Source of the DNA: Clostridiaceae bacterium M8S5
GTDB taxonomy: Bacteria > Bacillota > Clostridia > Tissierellales > MCWD3
DNA: 64,000 bases
Assembly (NCBI GenBank): GCA_029227815.1
Contig: CP118523.1
Location: 2,666,001-2,730,000 of the forward strand
Direction of reading: 5' to 3'
Made by a program: the position numbers and the translations under genes. How positions within the stretch are numbered: position 1 is the stretch's first letter; the number at the start of each line of letters is the position of its first letter. The notes below the pieces were generated by a model. It was given only the letters and a program-made list of their open reading frames with translations. It ran no database searches and had not been told where the DNA came from. This document shows, piece after piece, positions 26,209 to 36,164 of this stretch.

Positions 26209-26982
26209 CCCCAGTCTTCGCATATAGGCGCCTGGACTAATACTTTCAAATTGTTTAAATACCTTGGAAAAATACTCTTGAGAGTTAAAACTCAATTGTT
26301 GGGATATCTCTAAAATGCCCATATTAGTATAGGCAAACAAGTATTTTGCATGTATGATTTTCTTATAGTGAATATAGTTTGTAATTGTATTCCCTGTCTC
26401 TTTTTTAAATAGTTTAGAAAGATACTTGTCATTTATATTAAGATGCTTAGATATGACATTTAGGGAAATATTCTTTTCAATATTGCTATCAATATAATTT
26501 ATCGCTTGAGTAACAGATTTTGAGTAAATTGATAGGATCTTATGTTTTTTAATCTCTTGGATAAAGTTCAAGTATATTAAATCAGATAAACAATATAAAT
26601 CATCTAGAGATGTAGCTGCTTCAACCAAATAAATATACTCATCAGCTAATTCAAAGGCCGCTCTTTCGTCAACACCTGCTTGTATAACATATCTTACCAA
26701 CACCGCACAAGAACCTATTATATTATTTTTTAAGGATCTAATCTCGTTACCCTCACAAAAATTAGATACTTGATATTTTGAAAGCAATCTTCCATATTTT
26801 ATTATTTCATCATCTAAATTATTTAACAAGGATTCATAGAACATTCTTTCAATTTCAAAGGGATAGTGCTTGTTACTAACATTGTGACTCTTTGAAGATT
26901 TAACGCTTTTTTGGTAATTGTCTATCAACTTATTTATGTTTTTAAAACTCTCAATATTATTGAATATTTGTGAAACATACAT
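26203..26982 (-). CDS. AraC/XylS-family transcriptional regulator
   Basis: About 259 residues. The C-terminal 95 residues form the double helix-turn-helix of AraC proteins, with NISLNVISKHLNINDKYLSK as first recognition region and the conserved FNSQEYFSKVFKQFESISPGAYM at the end. The N-terminal half is helical and is not an obvious cupin. I chose the ATG at 26982 because AAAGGGTGG lies 6 nt upstream; an earlier ATG at 27018 lacks a site. It is next to a sugar symporter and a beta-glucosidase, which it probably regulates. Confidence 0.85.
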   Translation of the reverse strand: MYVSQIFNNIESFKNINKLIDNYQKSVKSSKSHNVSNKHYPFEIERMFYESLLNNLDDEIIKYGRLLSKYQVSNFCEGNEIRSLKNNIIGSCAVLVRYVIQAGVDERAAFELADEYIYLVEAATSLDDLYCLSDLIYLNFIQEIKKHKILSIYSKSVTQAINYIDSNIEKNISLNVISKHLNINDKYLSKLFKKETGNTITNYIHYKKIIHAKYLFAYTNMGILEISQQLSFNSQEYFSKVFKQFESISPGAYMRRLGR

Positions 26983-27148
26983 GTATAACCACCCTTTACA
27001 AAGTATAGTACTTCTCACTTCTAAGCTTATAGCCAGTTACATTTAACATTGAAACCTCAATAAGTTTGCCATTGTACTAATATGGCATTGTAGAATTCTA
27101 GTATAATAAACCTTAGGTTTTATTATACCATAATTTAATGCGCTACTA

Positions 27149-27441
27149 CTAACGCACTGCATCTAACTTGTGATTAATTTGTCCCTGCAATCTTAGAAAT
27201 GCTTGAATACTCTTTTCTAACTCACCAACCTTGCTATTGGTTGTCCATAAAACTTTATAATTATTCAACATACAGTGTAAATCTTGCTTCAACTGCTCCA
27301 ATATGAGTTATGTTCTTTAATATTTAGATTCTCTTCATTTTCAATATAGTACCTTAAATCTGCCCCTACTCTTATCATAACGATAGCATTGGCAAAGCAA
27401 TCTTGATAGAACTGTGCCTGCTATATTTTCATGTTATGCAT
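27149..27441 (-). pseudogene. Decayed small helical protein gene
   Basis: Downstream of the symporter on the same strand, one frame reads QAQFYQDCFANAIVMIRVGADLRYYIENEE onward to about 27310 and then stops. A second frame picks up as LEQLKQDLHCMLNNYKVLW through LRLQGQINHKLDAVR to a TAG at 27149. An in-frame TAG also follows MHNMKI at the start. The natural-looking amphipathic composition in two successive frames shows a gene broken by at least one frameshift and one nonsense codon. Family not recognised. Confidence 0.6.
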
Positions 27442-27499
27442 TTCGGTTTTTCTATTTTTCAATGAGATTCATCTCCTTATTAATTATTTATAAAAAATG

Positions 27500-28855
27500 T
27501 TAAGAACTCAGCTTTCTTTCCTTCATTTCCTTCATCATATCTCTTACATCAGATTCCTTAAGTTTATAGAAGCAAGCAAATATGATTAAACATAAAAGTG
27601 CTCCTATAGCCGGAATCAACGTCGTCATAAGCCAAATCCCATCTAATGTAGTTTGTGACTGCATCTCTGCTAAACCATTAAAGCCAAAAACTCCTAGGAG
27701 GACCATTGTTAAAGAGCCCGATATAGCAGTATTAAACTTCGCACTAAATGTTTGGATAGAAAAGGCTAAACCACTATTCCTTTCACCTGTTACATACTCT
27801 CCATATTCGATACAGTCTGTTACAAACATGCTTTTCATTATATTTGGACCAAGAAACCCAACTCCTTTAAAAATACTGATTATGAAGTATAACATAAAAT
27901 TGTTGTAACCAACACAGTATTGAATTATAGAAGTAGCAACAGCCAATATTAAAAACCCTATCATTAAAGTTATCTTTCCAAACTTATCAATCGCTCGGGG
28001 CAGTATAGGCGGTAAAACTATCAGAGGCAATATTGTTGTTAAACTTAAGATACCCATTAATTTTAGATTACCTAAGTTGTACTTTACAAAATATGTGCTA
28101 ACAGTCAATCCTAGATTTAGCGCGCCTTTAAAAATTATCCCACTGTATAATACTAATAAGTATTTGTTCTTAATTATGGAAGTAAACAGCATCTTCACGG
28201 TAAGTTTATTTTTTCTTTCCGCTACAACCCGTTCTTTCACTGTAAACCTAATAGGCATCATTACAACAAACGCAATTACCATTACCATGAGAACTGCTGG
28301 TGTCCATCCTGCACTGTCAATAATAGGTGCTAATAAAATACCCGCAAAAACACCCGCAATTCCCGTTGAAAATTGACCAATGGCTATTAAGGTATTACGC
28401 TCATTTGGATTGTCGGTCATAGTAGTGACTAAGGCAAAGATAGGTGCATCTGATATAGTATAAACCATCCCCCATATTATGTACGTAATGTAAGCATAAG
28501 TCAAGTTAAATACACTTCCACCTTTGATATTCATGAAAACAATAATAGTCAATATAGGAAGTAAAAAAGTTACAGATTTAACCCATACTAAATACTTACC
28601 TTTTTTAGGATTTGTTTTGTCTATCAATCCTCCCAATATAGGATCGTTGATTGCATCCCAAATTCTTGAAATAAAAAATAGTGTTGCCACAGCTTTTGTT
28701 GACAGTCCTACTACATCTGTATAGAACATAGGTAAATAAATTAGAACAAGTATGTAGATGATATTTTGCCCCATCATCCAACTACCATAAGAAAAACGTT
28801 CACTTCTTTTGGTTAAGAAACTTTGTTTCATGCTTTTATGACTCATCTTAAACAC
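27500..28855 (-). CDS. GPH-family sugar:cation symporter (MelB-like)
   Basis: 451-residue transporter with twelve predicted helices. The signature near the N-terminus (FFISRIWDAINDPILGGLIDKT, about 40-61) is typical of glycoside-pentoside-hexuronide symporters, including the cation-site aspartates of helix 2. Length is normal. The gene is divergent from a GH3 beta-glucosidase, and an AraC regulator lies downstream, so uptake of a beta-glucoside or oligosaccharide followed by intracellular hydrolysis is inferred. A start a few codons in (MSHKSMKQ) is also possible; GGAGAGG precedes the ATG at 28855. Confidence 0.9.
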   Translation of the reverse strand: MFKMSHKSMKQSFLTKRSERFSYGSWMMGQNIIYILVLIYLPMFYTDVVGLSTKAVATLFFISRIWDAINDPILGGLIDKTNPKKGKYLVWVKSVTFLLPILTIIVFMNIKGGSVFNLTYAYITYIIWGMVYTISDAPIFALVTTMTDNPNERNTLIAIGQFSTGIAGVFAGILLAPIIDSAGWTPAVLMVMVIAFVVMMPIRFTVKERVVAERKNKLTVKMLFTSIIKNKYLLVLYSGIIFKGALNLGLTVSTYFVKYNLGNLKLMGILSLTTILPLIVLPPILPRAIDKFGKITLMIGFLILAVATSIIQYCVGYNNFMLYFIISIFKGVGFLGPNIMKSMFVTDCIEYGEYVTGERNSGLAFSIQTFSAKFNTAISGSLTMVLLGVFGFNGLAEMQSQTTLDGIWLMTTLIPAIGALLCLIIFACFYKLKESDVRDMMKEMKERKLSS

Positions 28856-29149
28856 CTCTCCTTTGATTAACCTTAGTGGTATTATACATAAATTTTAATA
28901 AAAAATTCTTATACTATCTTTGTTTTTTTTAACTATTTCCACCTAAATTTTGAGTAATAACCGAAAAAAAATGCACGTCGTGTGCAAATATTGTATAATT
29001 GGTTTGTAACATGATCATCTCTGCATTTTAGGTTTAACTTATACATTAATCATATTTACTTCTTTCTATAATCTAAAAGAATAATAACTCTAAAAATGTA
29101 GATTAACGAAAGCGAAATTGACTATTATTAATGAAAAGGAGTGAGCCAA
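28856..29149. promoter_or_regulatory. Divergent control region between symporter and glucosidase
   Basis: Contains TGCAC-GTCGT-GTGCA (28972-28986), an inverted repeat placed where the -35 of a TATAAT box (28994-28999) would lie. This is a candidate operator for the plus-strand glucosidase, perhaps for the AraC or TetR protein nearby. Confidence 0.45.
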
Positions 29150-31495
29150 ATGAAACAAAAAGTAAAAGAAATTCTAAGTAAAATGACACTGGAGGATAAA
29201 GCGAGACTTTGCTCTGGAAGAAATTACTGGACATTAGAAAGTGTATTAGGTTTACCGAATATTTTAATGTCTGATGGCCCTCATGGGCTTCGCAAACAAG
29301 AAGGAAATGCAGATCTTGCAGGAATTAATTCAAGTGTAGCATCCACTTGTTATCCAACGGCAGCAGGACTAGCAAGTACATGGAATAATGAACTTATTTA
29401 CCAAGTAGGTGAGCATTTAGGGGAAGAATGCCGTACTAATGAAATATCAGTTTTATTAGGTCCTGGAGTTAACATCAAAAGACATCCACTTTGTGGACGT
29501 AACTTCGAATACTTTAGCGAAGACCCTTATTTAAGTGGAACACTGGCTGCGAACTTCATCAATGGAGTTCAGTCAAAAGGGATTGGAACATCAATTAAAC
29601 ATTTTGTGGCATACAACCGAGAATCAATGCGTTTTGTTCTAGATACCTTTATTGATGAAAGAGCTCTACGTGAAATCTATCTAAAAGGATTTGAAATAGC
29701 TGTAAAAGAATCACAACCATGGACAGTAATGTGTTCTTATAATCTAGTAAATGGTACATATCAAAGTGAGAACAAGAGATTATTAAATGATATATTAAAA
29801 GAAGAATGGAAGCACGAAGGTCTAGTCGTGACAGATTGGGGTGCATGTAACGATCGTGTTAAAGGTTTAATCGCTGGACAAGAACTAGAGATGCCTGGGG
29901 GTACAGATGAGAATCAAAGAAACATCATTGAAGCAGTTAAAAGTGGTACAATAAGTGAAGATATTTTAGACGAGAGAGTTGCTAAAATTATTGAATTAAT
30001 TTTAAAATCGCAAGAAACTCTAAATCAAAATTTTATACCATATGATAAAGAGAGCCATCATAACTTTGCAAGGCGTGTAGCTACTGAAACGATGGTGTTA
30101 CTAAAAAATGAAGATCATATACTGCCATTAAATAAAAACCAAAAAGTAGCGTTGATTGGCGAGTTCGCTGTAAAACCAAGATTTCAAGGTGGTGGTAGTA
30201 GTTTAGTGGCACCAACAAAAATAACCAACGCAAAAGATGCATTTGAAAAGAATTTAGGAGATAAACTGCTATACTCTCAAGGATATCGTTCTGACGAGGA
30301 TATCTCAGACCAAGCACTCCTTGATGACTCCATAAATACAGCAAAACAAGCAGATGTCGTTGTGCTTATGGTTGGACTGACACATGGCTCTGAGAGTGAA
30401 GGGTTTGATCGAACTCATCTTAATATTCCAAACAATCAATTAGAGTTGATAAAAGGAGTAACTAAGGTAAACAAAAATGTTGTTATTGCTTTATCAAATG
30501 GTAGCCCTATTGTTATGCCATGGAAACAGGATGTGAAAGCCATCTTAGAACAGTATCTAGCAGGACAAGCTAGTGGTGAAGCACTTGCTGACGTACTATT
30601 TGGAAAAGCAAATCCTAGCGGAAAATTGGCTGAAACGTTCCCTAATCATCTAGATGAGTTTCCAAGCAACCAAAACTTTTCAGAAAAACCACGTCAAATT
30701 GAATACCGTGAGGGATTATATGTAGGATATCGATATTATGATACAGCTAACAAAGAACCCTTATATCCATTTGGACATGGTTTAAGTTATACATCTTTCT
30801 CTTACGATCACTTATCAATAAATGTTATGAATAATGAAATCAAAGTATCATTTACCGTAACCAATACTGGTGATAAGGAAGGAAAAGAAATTTCTCAGCT
30901 TTATATTGGAAAAAAAGATAGTATAGTCTATCGTCCTGATAAAGAATTGAAGGGATATGCAAAAACTACTCTGCAACCTCAGGAATCAAAAACAGTCGAG
31001 ATATCTGTACCAATCGAAATGCTAGCAGTATACAATAAAGAGGCTTTCAAAATCGAAAATGGAGAATATGAAGTTCTCGTAGGAGCATCTTCAAGAGATA
31101 TTAGATTAACCAAATTCATATCAGTAAAAGGAACGTCTTTATTAGTAGAGAATGATGATATCTACAAAAACATTACTTCGAATTTCTCTCCAACACAAAA
31201 AGAATTTGAGCAAATTCTGGGCTTTAAGATTCCAGAATATCCAACGCGTAGACCATTCACAATGAATAGCGTTATCTCAGAACTGCAAGACAATGCTATC
31301 GGAAAACAACTACATGACATACTGTTAGAAAAAGCAAGTAATCCTGATAATGATAAAATAACATCACATATAGTAGAAGCAATGATAAATGAAATGCCAA
31401 TTAGATCTCTTTCAACGCTATCTGGAGGGATGATATCACACAGTAAAGGACAAGAATTAATAGATATGATGAACAAAGAGGATATTAAACAATAA
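29150..31495 (+). CDS. Glycoside hydrolase family 3 beta-glucosidase
   Basis: 781 residues without a signal peptide, so cytoplasmic. Order: GH3 N-terminal TIM barrel (about 1-300) with catalytic nucleophile Asp229 in VVTDWGA and the substrate-binding KRHPLCGRNFEYFSEDP block (about 110-126), GH3 C-terminal domain (about 325-540), fibronectin III-like domain (about 570-650) and a short tail of about 100 residues. ATG at 29150 follows AAAAGGAG at 8-9 nt; a GTG three codons earlier is possible. It should hydrolyse terminal beta-D-glucosyl or related residues from sugars brought in by the divergent GPH symporter. Confidence 0.9.
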   Translation: MKQKVKEILSKMTLEDKARLCSGRNYWTLESVLGLPNILMSDGPHGLRKQEGNADLAGINSSVASTCYPTAAGLASTWNNELIYQVGEHLGEECRTNEISVLLGPGVNIKRHPLCGRNFEYFSEDPYLSGTLAANFINGVQSKGIGTSIKHFVAYNRESMRFVLDTFIDERALREIYLKGFEIAVKESQPWTVMCSYNLVNGTYQSENKRLLNDILKEEWKHEGLVVTDWGACNDRVKGLIAGQELEMPGGTDENQRNIIEAVKSGTISEDILDERVAKIIELILKSQETLNQNFIPYDKESHHNFARRVATETMVLLKNEDHILPLNKNQKVALIGEFAVKPRFQGGGSSLVAPTKITNAKDAFEKNLGDKLLYSQGYRSDEDISDQALLDDSINTAKQADVVVLMVGLTHGSESEGFDRTHLNIPNNQLELIKGVTKVNKNVVIALSNGSPIVMPWKQDVKAILEQYLAGQASGEALADVLFGKANPSGKLAETFPNHLDEFPSNQNFSEKPRQIEYREGLYVGYRYYDTANKEPLYPFGHGLSYTSFSYDHLSINVMNNEIKVSFTVTNTGDKEGKEISQLYIGKKDSIVYRPDKELKGYAKTTLQPQESKTVEISVPIEMLAVYNKEAFKIENGEYEVLVGASSRDIRLTKFISVKGTSLLVENDDIYKNITSNFSPTQKEFEQILGFKIPEYPTRRPFTMNSVISELQDNAIGKQLHDILLEKASNPDNDKITSHIVEAMINEMPIRSLSTLSGGMISHSKGQELIDMMNKEDIKQ

Positions 31496-31506
31496 AAGGA
31501 TAAAAG

Positions 31507-31531
31507 AAAAAGCGCAATTTAGCGCTTTTTT
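31507..31531. terminator. Bidirectional terminator between glucosidase and TetR
   Basis: AAAAAGCGC (31507-31515) pairs with GCGCTTTTT (31522-31530) between convergent genes. The TetR stop codon lies in the loop. Confidence 0.85.
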
Positions 31532-32157
31532 AATGCACAAACTAACATGTTTGCAAGAACGTTCAAATCTCCTTTAGTCTCCCTTTTTTCAGTTAACATA
31601 GCTTTCTCTCTATAAATAATTTTCTGAGCGTATCCTAATATACATTGCGCTGTTGAAGCGAAAATAACAGTTGGATCTGCACCGTGCAACTCAATAGTAT
31701 TATCTGTTCTTGCTTTTTCAATCAACTCATCGTATAAACTTTCTACAAGCATCTTCTCCAAGTAATTCACATATTTATCATTTGGATAACTATTAATAAA
31801 ATAGTAATCAAATACGGTTATATATTTGATTAATTTAGCATTAGATTGTAACATATCTACCTGCCTATAAATAATCTCTGACATTAATTCATGAGCTGAT
31901 TTATTTCCATCATAATTTTTATAAACACTATTATTGTATTCATGCATACATAACAGCTGAATATCAACAGCTAAGTCTTCTTTGTTTTGGTAATAGTAAT
32001 ATAATGATCGTAGAGAAACACCACATTTCTTTGCGATTTCTTTCATAGTAGGAGCATAAATCCCTTCATTAATAAAGATATCCATACTTTTTTTTAGAAT
32101 CTCTTCTCGCTTTTTTGATTTCACATTACTTTCCTTGTAATTTAATACATCTATCAT
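31519..32157 (-). CDS. TetR/AcrR-family transcriptional regulator
   Basis: About 212 residues from the ATG at 32157, where AAAGAAGTG is upstream. A TTG at 32193 is the longer, less likely start. The N-terminal HTH (about 17-60) has TMKEIAKKCGVSLRSLYYYYQNKEDLA, a good TetR recognition helix. The rest is a helical ligand domain without a known signature. It is convergent with the GH3 glucosidase and could regulate it or act elsewhere. Confidence 0.85.
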   Translation of the reverse strand: MIDVLNYKESNVKSKKREEILKKSMDIFINEGIYAPTMKEIAKKCGVSLRSLYYYYQNKEDLAVDIQLLCMHEYNNSVYKNYDGNKSAHELMSEIIYRQVDMLQSNAKLIKYITVFDYYFINSYPNDKYVNYLEKMLVESLYDELIEKARTDNTIELHGADPTVIFASTAQCILGYAQKIIYREKAMLTEKRETKGDLNVLANMLVCALKKR

Positions 32158-32334
32158 ATAATCACTTCTTTCAACCAACTTATGTATACTCAAATTATAA
32201 TATCATTATTGCTGAAAAGCGTCAAGAAAACGTACCACTTTATCCCATAAAGTTTTCAACATTTTTACCACTCCTTTTTTGTATTATAAAAAGCCAATGA
32301 TATTTAATTCATTGACTTTAAGTTCATAGTTCCG

Positions 32335-32460
32335 TATTTAGTTATGGGTTTGGGCTTAGCCCAATTTTAGGGGATTGGGACACCATTTTAGCAATTTGTC
32401 ATACAAATTGGAAGCTCAGGAAGGAGCCTTCAAAGGGACTGCGGTTTTATTGATATTGAT
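32335..32460. other. Structured intergenic segment with three consecutive hairpins
   Basis: TGGGC-TTA-GCCCA (32351-32363), CAATTTGT-CAT-ACAAATTG (32392-32410) and GAAGCTC/GAGCCTTC (32411-32431) follow one another, then AAAGGGACTGCGG. The segment is more GC-rich than its surroundings. No ORF is evident. It could be a small RNA, a riboregulator or the remnant of a repeat element. Confidence 0.4.
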
Positions 32461-32530
32461 TAAGAAATAATAGTTATCCATGATTTCCACTATATTGATT
32501 TCACGAGTAATTAAGCATCCGCTATCATTT

Positions 32531-33001
32531 TTAATGTATATCTTCTAGAAATTTTAATGTAAAATCTTGCGTCATAATATCCCTAATAAGAATTTTATTT
32601 ATTTTAGGGACGAGATTAATATTTTCTAATTCTTTAACTAAAATCCATTTGCATCCTGTACTAACTGAATTATTTAAACGATCTAAATCAAGTACTCTCT
32701 CTGCTACCTCTTCTTTAGTCTCATCCACTTCACATCTAAACACATGGCTTAACCCTCCACGTGATCCATATCTATACCCATCTCTTATAGGATTATATTC
32801 GTATATATATAACATTTCTCGAACAAAAACAGTTAATCCACTTTCCTCCAGTACTTCTCTAGCCACAGCATCTCTCAAAGTTTCATCAATTTCAACACCA
32901 CCGCCAGGAAGATTATAATATTCACCATTATTAAATTCATTTAGCAACACACGACCATTCTTAATTACTATAGCTCTTGCACTTAACCTATAATTACTCA
33001 T
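32531..33001 (-). CDS. NUDIX hydrolase
   Basis: 156 residues with a clear Nudix box, GGGVEIDETLRDAVAREVLE followed by ESG (about 33-55), matching GX5EX7REUXEEXGU. The N-terminal RAIVIKNGRVLLNE strand precedes it. It should hydrolyse a nucleoside diphosphate linked to another moiety, with Mg2+ bound by the box glutamates. Specific substrate unknown. The start ATG follows AGGGTG; a 50-codon frame ends 4 bases upstream. Confidence 0.9.
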   Translation of the reverse strand: MSNYRLSARAIVIKNGRVLLNEFNNGEYYNLPGGGVEIDETLRDAVAREVLEESGLTVFVREMLYIYEYNPIRDGYRYGSRGGLSHVFRCEVDETKEEVAERVLDLDRLNNSVSTGCKWILVKELENINLVPKINKILIRDIMTQDFTLKFLEDIH

Positions 33002-33005
33002 ATAA

Positions 33006-33158
33006 TCACCCTAAACTTTCTAAAAAATTATTAATTATAATAATATATTTTATCATATTCAATCTATAAAGTAATCTCACACAATCAAAATAACCTCTCA
33101 AATAAAAATGGTCTCCTTCATAATTATGAAGTTCTTTTAACTCAACTATAGTATTCAT
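33006..33158 (-). CDS. Possible small protein (50 aa) upstream of the Nudix gene
   Basis: ATG at 33158 with AAAGAGGC upstream opens a 50-codon frame beginning MNTIVELKELHNYEGDHFYL and ending four bases before the Nudix ATG. The first half has natural amino-acid composition. The second half is AT-driven and overlaps likely promoter sequence. It may be a truncated gene remnant. Family not recognised. Confidence 0.3.
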   Translation of the reverse strand: MNTIVELKELHNYEGDHFYLRGYFDCVRLLYRLNMIKYIIIINNFLESLG

Positions 33159-33574
33159 TTATTGCCTCTTTACATCTCTAGTTTTTCTCAAATATCTTTT
33201 CCTCTTGCTTTAATTTTTAAATTAGCTTACCATAGCTAGGATGACTTTCTTTCATATCCCTTCTAATAAAATACTAATAGCATAGTTTTATATTTTATTC
33301 ATTTTAAATATTAATATATTTTATCCAAAGTTTATATTAACTCATCTATTAGTTCAAATATATGAATTAACTATTTAATTTTCATCTTATGCTGGTTATT
33401 TTCATTATCTGATATGATATATCTTTATCTATCGGTTAGTTATTATCTGCTATAATGATACTATTATTTACCATAAAATCAAGCCCTAAAAAAACAAAAT
33501 ATTTAATTCTAACCATCTATTGCATTTCTGTAGGATATATACTTAATTTGTAGCTATGAAAGGGGGTTAGAAGC
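33159..33574. other. AT-rich intergenic region, no gene seen
   Basis: Nothing recognisable except a TATAAT (about 33451) that could serve the small broken CopG-like gene that follows. Confidence 0.4.
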
Positions 33575-33765
33575 TTGTCTGATAAAAAAATAGGTCATCA
33601 TACTGACAATCCAAAAAATCACTCTGTGCGAATAATAATGGACAAGATTACTATTGAAAAACTTGATAAATGTCGAGAAGTCGAGAATCTTAATCGGTCT
33701 GAATTGAATTGATTCGTAAGAATGTTAGCAAATATTACGATGACCAACCTACAGAAGTAAAATAA
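33575..33765 (+). pseudogene. Ribbon-helix-helix (CopG/Arc-like) small regulator broken by a 5-bp duplication
   Basis: TTG start at 33575 with AAAGGGGG upstream. The frame reads SDKKIGHHTDNPKNHSVRI to KCREVENLNRSELN and then TGA (33710-33712). The expected continuation, IRKNVSKYYDDQPTEVK, follows in another frame to TAA (33763-33765). The junction is GAATTGAATT at 33701-33710. Removing one GAATT restores a continuous reading NRSELIRKNVSKYYDD. The intact protein would be a small DNA-binding protein of a type frequent on clostridial integrative elements. Confidence 0.75.
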
Positions 33766-33766
33766 A

Positions 33767-33801
33767 AAGCGGCGGACGCTCAACAAGCAATACCACCACT
33801 T
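33767..33801 (-). terminator. Terminator of the secreted beta-propeller gene
   Basis: On the minus strand AAGTGGTGG pairs over 9 bp (two G-U) with CCGCCGCTT, followed by TTTATTTT. It lies about 100 bp after the propeller gene stop. Confidence 0.6.
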
Positions 33802-33898
33802 TTATTTCACCACTATTCCAAAAATTTTAACAACAACGCAGAAATTGGGCTTTTGTCTACAGTAAAGATACTTCTTATCGAAGCATCCTACGTATTTC

Positions 33899-36013
33899 TT
33901 ATTTATTCAATTCTATCACACCTGTTTTTTTCAAATCTTTTAGTTGATATACAACTATATTATTTTCAGAAACTGTATAAATATGTCCATTTATATAAAG
34001 CAATCGTTTAATAGAATCATTAAAATATTTATCACTTAAATTATCTATCTTTCCTTTTAGCTTTAATTTATTATTCTCAATTTCATACAGATATGCCCCA
34101 TTGTACTCAAAGTAATCACCTTTTTTAACTACCTTTATAGGGAATCCAAATATTTTTTTATCGGCTAAGTACATAAGTGCTTTGTGGTTATCTAATAGCT
34201 CTGAATAAGTACCACTATCCCCTATTATTACTTTATCTCTTTCTATCGGATTCTTTATATTGTTTATGTCAAAAAGCGATATTTTAAATCCTCCAGTTTG
34301 AACGTTTTTTTTGACTTCTTTAGTATTTAAACCAAAACCTAATACACTCTTTTCATCTATATAGTGCAAGTAAGTGCTATAGCCCGGTATTTTAAGATAT
34401 CCCAGTATTTTTGGTTTATTAACATTTGATGTATCTATTACAAAAAATGGATCTATCTGTTTAAATGTAACCATATATAGCTTATCACCTTCAAATCTTG
34501 TGCTATATATTCTTTCTCCTTTTGCAATACCTTCTAACCTTCCTGTTATGTTCATACTATAATCTAGTATATATAGATTGTTACCTAGTTTAAATGAATT
34601 AGTTGCTATCCTAAAGTAATCTTTGTATTCATCCATTGAAAATTGATTGAGTATATAACCTGGAACTCGCCCTATTCCTGCCTCTGATACTTTTCCAGAG
34701 CCTAGTGTAAATCTATATATAGTTGTTGAATTATTTCTATGATTAACTCCTGCTATATATAGTTTGTTTTTTGAAACATATATATTTTTTGCTCGACCTA
34801 CATACGCATTTACATCTGGTCTTCTATCTTGTTGATTTAGATCAATGCCTATAGTTATCATATAGCTTAATTGTTTACATTCTGGCAGACATTTTAGTTC
34901 GTTATATTTCATTGTATGATTAAAACCTGTTATACTCTCTTTATAACTTGGTAATATAACTTTATCTAAAAAATCATTTTGATATTTTAGCATACCTCTA
35001 TATAAGTTTACATATCTTGATGTCACCATGTAAAATTGATGGTCTATCAATCTTGCTGATACATACTCTCCATCAAATGTGTAGTCTTTTATTAGTTTAG
35101 GACTTTCTATGTTGTCTAAATTATATACTTTTATAAAACTCTTTTGTATATAATACACTGGTGTAGCCTGAACTGTAAAGTTACCTGCTATTTTCTCTAA
35201 GATATTTGGCTTTTTAGTTACTTGTTCTTCATATTTGTTTCCCACAACTACTAGTTTATTATCATCTATAAATATTTCATTAATCTCCCTAGTATCGTTT
35301 TGCAAAGATATAACACTTACAACTTTACCATCAGTAGGGTGACTATCTATTATAGATATACGATTATTATTCATCATATATATGTATTTGCCATCAGTTT
35401 TGACTAAATCACCTTCTTCTACTCCATCAACTTGGTTATTAGTCTCTGAGTATTCTTTTTTTAAACTATTACTCTTAGAATTAGCCTCTTTAACACTAAC
35501 ATCATCCTTATATTTAATTTTCTGAGCTATAAATTTATCCATCAATTTCATATACTCTTGCCTCGATTTTATAGTTGGCAGTTTATTCATTTGATTGTGT
35601 GTTGATATAATCACACTGTTTTTCTCTGAATTCCAAGCTATATCATGTCTTAAAGCTTCAACTATAAATCTTATCGGTACATAAACTTTGCCGTATATCT
35701 TTTTACATCGTACCCCCATATTTTTATTATTTTTATTTACTAAAGCTTCATCAGAATACAGCTTTAACAAAATTTCTGTATCTTTATTGCTGATTATAAT
35801 ACTACTCCCTTTTATGCTTGATTTTAGATTTAATACTTGTGATAAATCTTCTACTTGAACTAATACCTTACTGTCTTTATTAAATATATAATTCATATCA
35901 ACTGGTTTATCATCTATTAAAAATTGAACTTGCGTTTTTTTGCTTCTTTCTGTACTAAAACATAACGTGAAAAATAAACAAATAATTAATAATACTGTTA
36001 TGATTTTCTTCAC
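33899..36013 (-). CDS. Secreted protein: copper-amine-oxidase-like N domain plus beta-propeller
   Basis: 704 residues. Signal segment 1-21 with Cys12 and Cys18 but no clean lipobox. Residues about 28-140 form a Cu_amine_oxidN1-like domain (FLIDDKPVDMNY, VYVPIRFIVEAL, ISTHN), a common clostridial surface domain. After a Lys/Asn-rich linker, about 195-700 is a large propeller with the typical entry YSETNNQVDGVEEGDLVKTD. It is therefore an extracellular, cell-surface-associated protein, and no catalytic residue can be assigned. A monocistronic unit with its own terminator is likely. Confidence 0.85.
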   Translation of the reverse strand: MKKIITVLLIICLFFTLCFSTERSKKTQVQFLIDDKPVDMNYIFNKDSKVLVQVEDLSQVLNLKSSIKGSSIIISNKDTEILLKLYSDEALVNKNNKNMGVRCKKIYGKVYVPIRFIVEALRHDIAWNSEKNSVIISTHNQMNKLPTIKSRQEYMKLMDKFIAQKIKYKDDVSVKEANSKSNSLKKEYSETNNQVDGVEEGDLVKTDGKYIYMMNNNRISIIDSHPTDGKVVSVISLQNDTREINEIFIDDNKLVVVGNKYEEQVTKKPNILEKIAGNFTVQATPVYYIQKSFIKVYNLDNIESPKLIKDYTFDGEYVSARLIDHQFYMVTSRYVNLYRGMLKYQNDFLDKVILPSYKESITGFNHTMKYNELKCLPECKQLSYMITIGIDLNQQDRRPDVNAYVGRAKNIYVSKNKLYIAGVNHRNNSTTIYRFTLGSGKVSEAGIGRVPGYILNQFSMDEYKDYFRIATNSFKLGNNLYILDYSMNITGRLEGIAKGERIYSTRFEGDKLYMVTFKQIDPFFVIDTSNVNKPKILGYLKIPGYSTYLHYIDEKSVLGFGLNTKEVKKNVQTGGFKISLFDINNIKNPIERDKVIIGDSGTYSELLDNHKALMYLADKKIFGFPIKVVKKGDYFEYNGAYLYEIENNKLKLKGKIDNLSDKYFNDSIKRLLYINGHIYTVSENNIVVYQLKDLKKTGVIELNK

Positions 36014-36164
36014 CTATACTCCCCCTAACATATGTTTTTTATTTAGACTTATAATTACTCCAAAAAGTTCCATGTTATGTATTATATTAATTTGTAACTT
36101 TATTTTCGTCACATAAATATAATATATTGACCTTGTTTAAATAAAAATTAAGGAGAATAGTCAA

